DNA from: Eubacterium aggregans
GTDB lineage: Bacteria > Bacillota > Clostridia > Eubacteriales > Eubacteriaceae
Assembly (NCBI RefSeq): GCF_900107815.1
Contig: NZ_FNRK01000002.1
Span: forward strand, 1-64,000
Direction: 5' to 3'
Length of the DNA stretch: 64,000 bases
A program made the translations under genes and the position numbers. Every line of letters begins with the position of its first letter. Position 1 is the stretch's first letter. This document shows, one piece after another, positions 60,239 through 64,000 of the stretch. The notes under the pieces were generated by a model. It searched no databases. It was not told the DNA's origin and saw only the letters and a list, made by a program, of their open reading frames with translations.

Positions 60239-60300
60239 TTGACAGCCCTTTTCATAGCGTTTATAATCTAGTTATACATGTGTACACAAGTTGTATACTT
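60239..60300 (+). promoter_or_regulatory. Promoter of the acs operon with tandem GntR-like operators
   Basis: TTGACA (60239-60244) and TATAAT (60262-60267) are 17 bases apart: perfect consensus. Right behind are TGTGTACACA (60279-60288, a perfect 10-bp palindrome) and TTGTATACTT (60291-60300, core GTATAC), centred 12 bases apart. GntR proteins typically bind GTnTAnAC-like palindromes, so the upstream GntR protein could repress this start site. Confidence 0.78.
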
Positions 60301-60387
60301 AAAATGATCCTAGGCAGAACAGACAACAAAATCCTTCGCTGAAGCGAGGATAGGGTTGAAAATGAATTTCAATGAAGGGATGTTACT

Positions 60388-61158
60388 ATGGCTTTTAACA
60401 TTGCGATTGCAGGAAAAGGCGGCGTCGGAAAAACAACACTCACCGGAATGTTGGTCACGTATATGGCTGGGAAAGGCAAGGGCCCTGTTTTAGCAGTGGA
60501 TGCCGATTCCAACGCGAATTTGAATGAGGTGTTGGGTCTGGAAGAGCCCATTACCATTGGCCATGTAAAAGAAGAAATCAACCATGCAACCATGGATGGG
60601 CAGCCACTGCCTGCAGGGATTACCAAGGCAGATTTTTTGAAGTTGCGTCTTAATCAGGCGATTGTGGAAGGTAAAGGATTTGACCTTCTTGTTATGGGGC
60701 GTGGACAGGGTGAAGGCTGTTATTGCTATGTTAATGGCATGCTCAAGGCCCAGGTTGATGACTTATCAAAAAATTACGACTATGTCATTATGGACAATGA
60801 AGCAGGAATGGAGCATATCAGCCGAGGAACCATGGGGCGGATGGATATGCTGCTTTTGGTGTCCGATAGCTCCCGCCGGGGGATTCAGGCCGTGGCACGG
60901 ATTCGGGATTTAGCCGAAGAATTGGGGCTAAAGATCCCAGTGATTAAGTTGATTGTCAATCGTGCGCCGGGTGGAGAATTAAATGCTGGGACAGCAGAGG
61001 AAATTGAACGATTAGGGCTGGATTTAGCCGGTGTTATTCCGATGGATACCGATGTTTTCGAATTTGATGCTTACGGCAAGCCTTTGGTGGAGCTGCCAGA
61101 GGACAATCCAGCTAAAGCGAAAATTATCAGTGTTTTAGATTCCCTGGGAATTGAGTAG
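60388..61158 (+). CDS. cooC: CO dehydrogenase maturation ATPase CooC
   Basis: 256 residues of the MinD/SIMIBI class. Deviant Walker A AGKGGVGKTTLTG (about 6-18) with signature Lys, VDADSNANLNEVLG, and Ni-binding Cys pair in GEGCYCYVN (about 110-118). It uses ATP to insert nickel into the C-cluster of CO dehydrogenase. First gene after the promoter. Confidence 0.94.
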   Translation: MAFNIAIAGKGGVGKTTLTGMLVTYMAGKGKGPVLAVDADSNANLNEVLGLEEPITIGHVKEEINHATMDGQPLPAGITKADFLKLRLNQAIVEGKGFDLLVMGRGQGEGCYCYVNGMLKAQVDDLSKNYDYVIMDNEAGMEHISRGTMGRMDMLLLVSDSSRRGIQAVARIRDLAEELGLKIPVIKLIVNRAPGGELNAGTAEEIERLGLDLAGVIPMDTDVFEFDAYGKPLVELPEDNPAKAKIISVLDSLGIE

Positions 61159-61162
61159 ACCC

Positions 61163-63100
61163 ATGCATCACATCGCATTTGAAATCAAGGGAAAACGCAG
61201 GGTGGAATACATCGCTGGAGATGGTGAGCTCATCATAGATGCGGCCCGACAGGCCGGTGTGATGATTGATTCACCTTGTAATGGCAATGGAACCTGTGGA
61301 AAATGCAAGGTGCGTATCCTGTCTGGCGAGGTTGGGGGAAATACCAGTGAACGCCTGGAGGAAGAGGCTGTAGCAGATGGCTATGTACTGGCTTGCCAGT
61401 GTCATGCTTTATCGGATTTGGTCATCGAGGTGCCCGATTTGGCATCCTCCTTTCAAAATAAAATGCAAATTACCGATTTATCGGCCAGTGAAAATAAAAA
61501 CATTCGATACGTCCGAAAAAAGCTCATTCAAAGGGGGATGACGGACGATAACCGACTGTGCTGTGAAATGATCACCCTGCCAAAACCGGATTTAGATGAC
61601 AATGTAGACGACAAAACACGCCTGTGGCGTTATTTTTCCCAGACCCTGGGATTTGCAGATATCCACATGAGCCTTTCCGTTATGCGGAAGCTGCCGGATA
61701 TTCTCAGAGTCGAGGATTTCAAGGTCAAGGTGGTTTATCTCAACAATGGGGAGACTGCGGAAATATTGGATGTGGCCGTTCCCTTTACCGATGCAAGACA
61801 GCTCTATGGCATCGCCTTAGATATTGGGACCACCTCGGTTTCTGCCTGTCTGGTAGATATGGACAGCAATGAAATTGTGGCAAAGGCATCCATGGGGAAT
61901 GCCCAGGTAAAATATGGCGGCGATGTCATTAACCGGATTGTGTATTCATTAAAGCCAGGGGGTCTTGAAAAACTTCGGGCGGCGGTGGTGGATGAAACCA
62001 TCAATCCCTTAATCGAACAAATCGTCTTGGCCACGGGGATTCGTCCCACGGATATTTACACCATTTGTGCGGCTGGAAACACGACTATGGTCCAACTGCT
62101 TCTGGGGGTAAACCCAGACTACTTAAGACAGGAGCCCTTTATTCCAGGAGTTTGCCGGGTGAATGAGCTGGCAGCCATGGATTTGGGGATTAATATTAAT
62201 GCTGAGGGGCGGATATACCTGGCCCCCTCCGTCGCCAGTTATGTGGGTGGCGATATTACCACCGGCGTTTTCGCTGTGCCCCTGTGGCTCCAGGAGGACT
62301 TTACCATGCTGGTGGATTTGGGCACCAATGGTGAAATCGTCTTTGGAAACCAGGACTTCATGATGACCTGTGCCTGCTCCGCTGGGCCAGCCTTTGAAGG
62401 GGGAGAGATCAGCTGTGGAACCCGGGCAGTACCGGGAGCCATTGAAGCGGTCCATATTGACGACATCTCTTATAAAGCGGATTTTCATACCATTGGAGAT
62501 GAAAAGACAGTGGCGGGAATTTGTGGCTCTGGCATCATCGATTTAATCTGCGAGCTGAAGCGCGTGGGACTCATCGATGGGAAGGGACGGATGCCCCGGG
62601 AATTAAGCACTCCCCGGATTGCCTTTGATGATTATGACATCGGGCGGTATCTGTTATTGTCAAAGGATTTGGACGGTGCAGCCCGGGATATTTACTTGAC
62701 CGAGGTGGATATCGATAGCTTTATTAAAGCCAAGGGAGCGGTATTCTCGGCCATCAATACCTTACTTAAAACAATGGATATGCCAGTGGAAATATTGTCC
62801 AATGTCTACGTAGCTGGTGGGATTGGGACCAATCTCAACATCCACAACGCCATTGCCTTGGGGATGCTGCCGGACATTGAAGAGGAGAAGTACTACTTCA
62901 TTGGGAACAGCTCCATCCAAGGCTCTTATCTGGCCTTGACCCTGGCAGAGGCAAAGGAAAAAATCGAAAGTATCGCCGACAATATGACCTATGTGGAATT
63001 AAGTGCCCATCCGGGGTATATGGATGAATTTATTTCAGCCTGTTTCATTCCCCATACGGATAAAAGCCTGTTTCCGAGTTTAAATCAAGGGGGGATGTGA
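61163..63100 (+). CDS. acsV: AcsV, corrinoid activation/regeneration protein (RACE type)
   Basis: 645 residues. [2Fe-2S] domain with CNGNGTCGKC and ACQCH (about 35-80), linker domain, ASKHA domain: IALDIGTTSVSACLVD, ASYVGGDITTGVFA, VDLGTNGEIVFG, VAGGIGTNLNIHNAIALG. It reactivates the corrinoid Fe-S protein of the Wood-Ljungdahl pathway. I chose the ATG at 61163; a TTG at 61151 lies within cooC. Overlaps the next gene's start by one base. Confidence 0.95.
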   Translation: MHHIAFEIKGKRRVEYIAGDGELIIDAARQAGVMIDSPCNGNGTCGKCKVRILSGEVGGNTSERLEEEAVADGYVLACQCHALSDLVIEVPDLASSFQNKMQITDLSASENKNIRYVRKKLIQRGMTDDNRLCCEMITLPKPDLDDNVDDKTRLWRYFSQTLGFADIHMSLSVMRKLPDILRVEDFKVKVVYLNNGETAEILDVAVPFTDARQLYGIALDIGTTSVSACLVDMDSNEIVAKASMGNAQVKYGGDVINRIVYSLKPGGLEKLRAAVVDETINPLIEQIVLATGIRPTDIYTICAAGNTTMVQLLLGVNPDYLRQEPFIPGVCRVNELAAMDLGININAEGRIYLAPSVASYVGGDITTGVFAVPLWLQEDFTMLVDLGTNGEIVFGNQDFMMTCACSAGPAFEGGEISCGTRAVPGAIEAVHIDDISYKADFHTIGDEKTVAGICGSGIIDLICELKRVGLIDGKGRMPRELSTPRIAFDDYDIGRYLLLSKDLDGAARDIYLTEVDIDSFIKAKGAVFSAINTLLKTMDMPVEILSNVYVAGGIGTNLNIHNAIALGMLPDIEEEKYYFIGNSSIQGSYLALTLAEAKEKIESIADNMTYVELSAHPGYMDEFISACFIPHTDKSLFPSLNQGGM

Positions 63101-63744
63101 TGATCGATCGCAAGGCAATTCTTGAGGCCGTTGAGGAGCACCGTAAAGATAAAGTTCCCCTGGAGCATTACCGAAGCTTACTTGGTCAGCATGCCCCCCA
63201 GGAAATGGCAGAGGGAAGCAGCTGTCCATATGACGAAGCTGAAAAATTCTTTGATGTCGTGCTCATGGGAAAGCACTATTTTGTCAGCTACCCCGAGGGG
63301 ATCATTACCATGGAGGATGGCACTGAATGCCAGGATATGCACATGATGACGCTTATCCTGCGATATTTGGAAAATGCGAAGCCCATGGAACCCACAGGTT
63401 CTAATATATCTTACCGGGATATATCCGGTGGGAACCACTATTTTAAAACGTTTGAAGGACGCTGCCTTAAGCGGTTGGCCTTCAGCTTCGGCCATAATCC
63501 AGAGGGTTTTAAAAAGGCCATGGCGGCTGTGGGTGCAGAGCCGGTAAAGGGTGGGGATTTGGCCTACCGATTCCGGTTTGTTGGAAATCGGTATGTTACC
63601 GCTATTTTGTGGCTGGCCGATGAGGAGTTTCCACCGGAAGCCCAGGTGCTCTTTGATGAAAATGTTTTAAGCGTCTTCGATGCCGAGGATTTGGCAGTGG
63701 TTGGCGATGTTTTTATCAGTGAGCTGAAGGCTTATACAAAATAA
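63100..63744 (+). CDS. DUF3786 domain-containing protein
   Basis: 214 residues. DUF3786 proteins are found between acsV and acsD in many acetogens and also next to other corrinoid genes. Here the ATG at 63100 overlaps the acsV stop and follows AGGGGGG. Visible features include GKHYFVSYPEG, ISGGNHYFKTFEGRCLKR and a C-terminal WLADEEFPPEAQVLFDENV. There is no conserved Cys cluster or membrane segment. Function is unknown; maturation or corrinoid reactivation is likely by context. Confidence 0.85.
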   Translation: MIDRKAILEAVEEHRKDKVPLEHYRSLLGQHAPQEMAEGSSCPYDEAEKFFDVVLMGKHYFVSYPEGIITMEDGTECQDMHMMTLILRYLENAKPMEPTGSNISYRDISGGNHYFKTFEGRCLKRLAFSFGHNPEGFKKAMAAVGAEPVKGGDLAYRFRFVGNRYVTAILWLADEEFPPEAQVLFDENVLSVFDAEDLAVVGDVFISELKAYTK

Positions 63745-63833
63745 TCGAGTTATAAAAGTTTAATCAGTTTATATCAATATAATTTATTTATATTTATTAT
63801 AAAATTCAAAGAGGTTTAGAGGAGGTTTTGGAA
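63745..63833. other. Short AT-rich spacer before acsD
   Basis: 89 bases, very AT-rich, with a GAGGAGG ribosome site at its end. An internal promoter is possible, but none is clear. Confidence 0.4.
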
Positions 63834-64000
63834 ATGCCATTTAAAATGACAAAGCAGAAATTCAGTGGCAGTATCAACGAGTGTGTCCTGGGGACAGGCG
63901 AAAAAGCCATCACCATCGGTGGGGAAAAGGGCCTGATGTTCCTTAGTGACGCTGGGCATGCACCAGCAGTGGGAATTGAAATTACCGATTCATATCCGGA
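63834..64000 (+). CDS. acsD: CO dehydrogenase/acetyl-CoA synthase delta subunit AcsD, partial
   Basis: The first 55 codons (MPFKMTKQKFSGSINECVL, TIGGEKGLMFLSDAGHAPAVG) match the N-terminus of the small subunit of the corrinoid Fe-S protein, which forms a barrel binding the methyl carrier. The gene runs off the right edge. GAGGAGG lies 8 bases upstream. Its order after acsV and DUF3786 is that of acs operons in Eubacteriaceae. Confidence 0.9.
   Translation, partial: MPFKMTKQKFSGSINECVLGTGEKAITIGGEKGLMFLSDAGHAPAVGIEITDSYP

Overview
This window looks like a chromosomal segment from an acetogenic Firmicute of the Eubacterium limosum / Acetobacterium kind. The inference rests on gene content: a complete methyl-branch operon of the Wood-Ljungdahl pathway (fhs, fchA, folD, metV, metF, lpdA, gcvH), the start of a CO dehydrogenase/acetyl-CoA synthase operon (cooC, acsV, a DUF3786 gene, acsD cut by the right edge), corrinoid methyltransferase parts with RACE-type reactivators, and Firmicute housekeeping blocks. 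The species is not fixed by the sequence.

Region 1 (1-9650) is a prophage fragment. An IS3-family orfA (minus strand, cut by the left edge) abuts and appears to truncate a tail gene. Then come a BppU-like baseplate gene, a tail protein with a variable C-terminus, a template repeat, a reverse transcriptase, small tail-region genes including an XkdX-type gene, holin and amidase endolysin. The variable repeat (5213-5383), template repeat (5455-5622) and reverse transcriptase (5796-7022) form a diversity-generating retroelement (DGR). Over 153 aligned bases the two repeats differ at 21 positions, and every difference is at an adenine of the template. No avd gene is seen, and the RT has unusual motif residues. 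This is the most striking system in the window.

Region 2 (9650-23100) holds accessory and envelope-stress genes: a DUF4258/YgiT-type toxin-antitoxin pair, a phage-like XRE repressor with a promoter embedded in a long operator palindrome, two OmpR-type two-component systems, a DUF368 (PopT-type) undecaprenyl-phosphate translocase behind a ribosome-site-sequestering hairpin, an oleate hydratase with an extra membrane anchor, and a MacAB-like efflux operon beside its probable regulators.

Region 3 (23100-42920) is housekeeping: ComEC, HolA, tRNA-Pro(GGG), the YggS-SepF-YggT-YlmH division block (preceded by a membrane gene frameshifted at a T9 tract), RluD, RqcH, DapF, YicC, Gmk, RpoZ, PriA, Def, Fmt, a zinc peptidase and RsmB. 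PriA has lost its helicase ATPase motifs while keeping its eight zinc-binding cysteines.

Region 4 (42920-64000) is devoted to folate and one-carbon metabolism. A degenerate RACE-like protein is followed by a THF riboswitch controlling folT, an FNT-family (probably formate) channel, the fhs-to-gcvH operon with a highly structured intergenic element before gcvH, an amidohydrolase, a full-length RACE protein, folC, thyX, a methyl-THF:corrinoid methyltransferase with its corrinoid protein, and a GntR regulator. The GntR gene lies directly before a consensus promoter with tandem palindromes that starts the acs operon. Together these genes import folate, move formate, reduce formyl-THF to methyl-THF, pass the methyl group to corrinoid proteins, and keep those corrinoids active.
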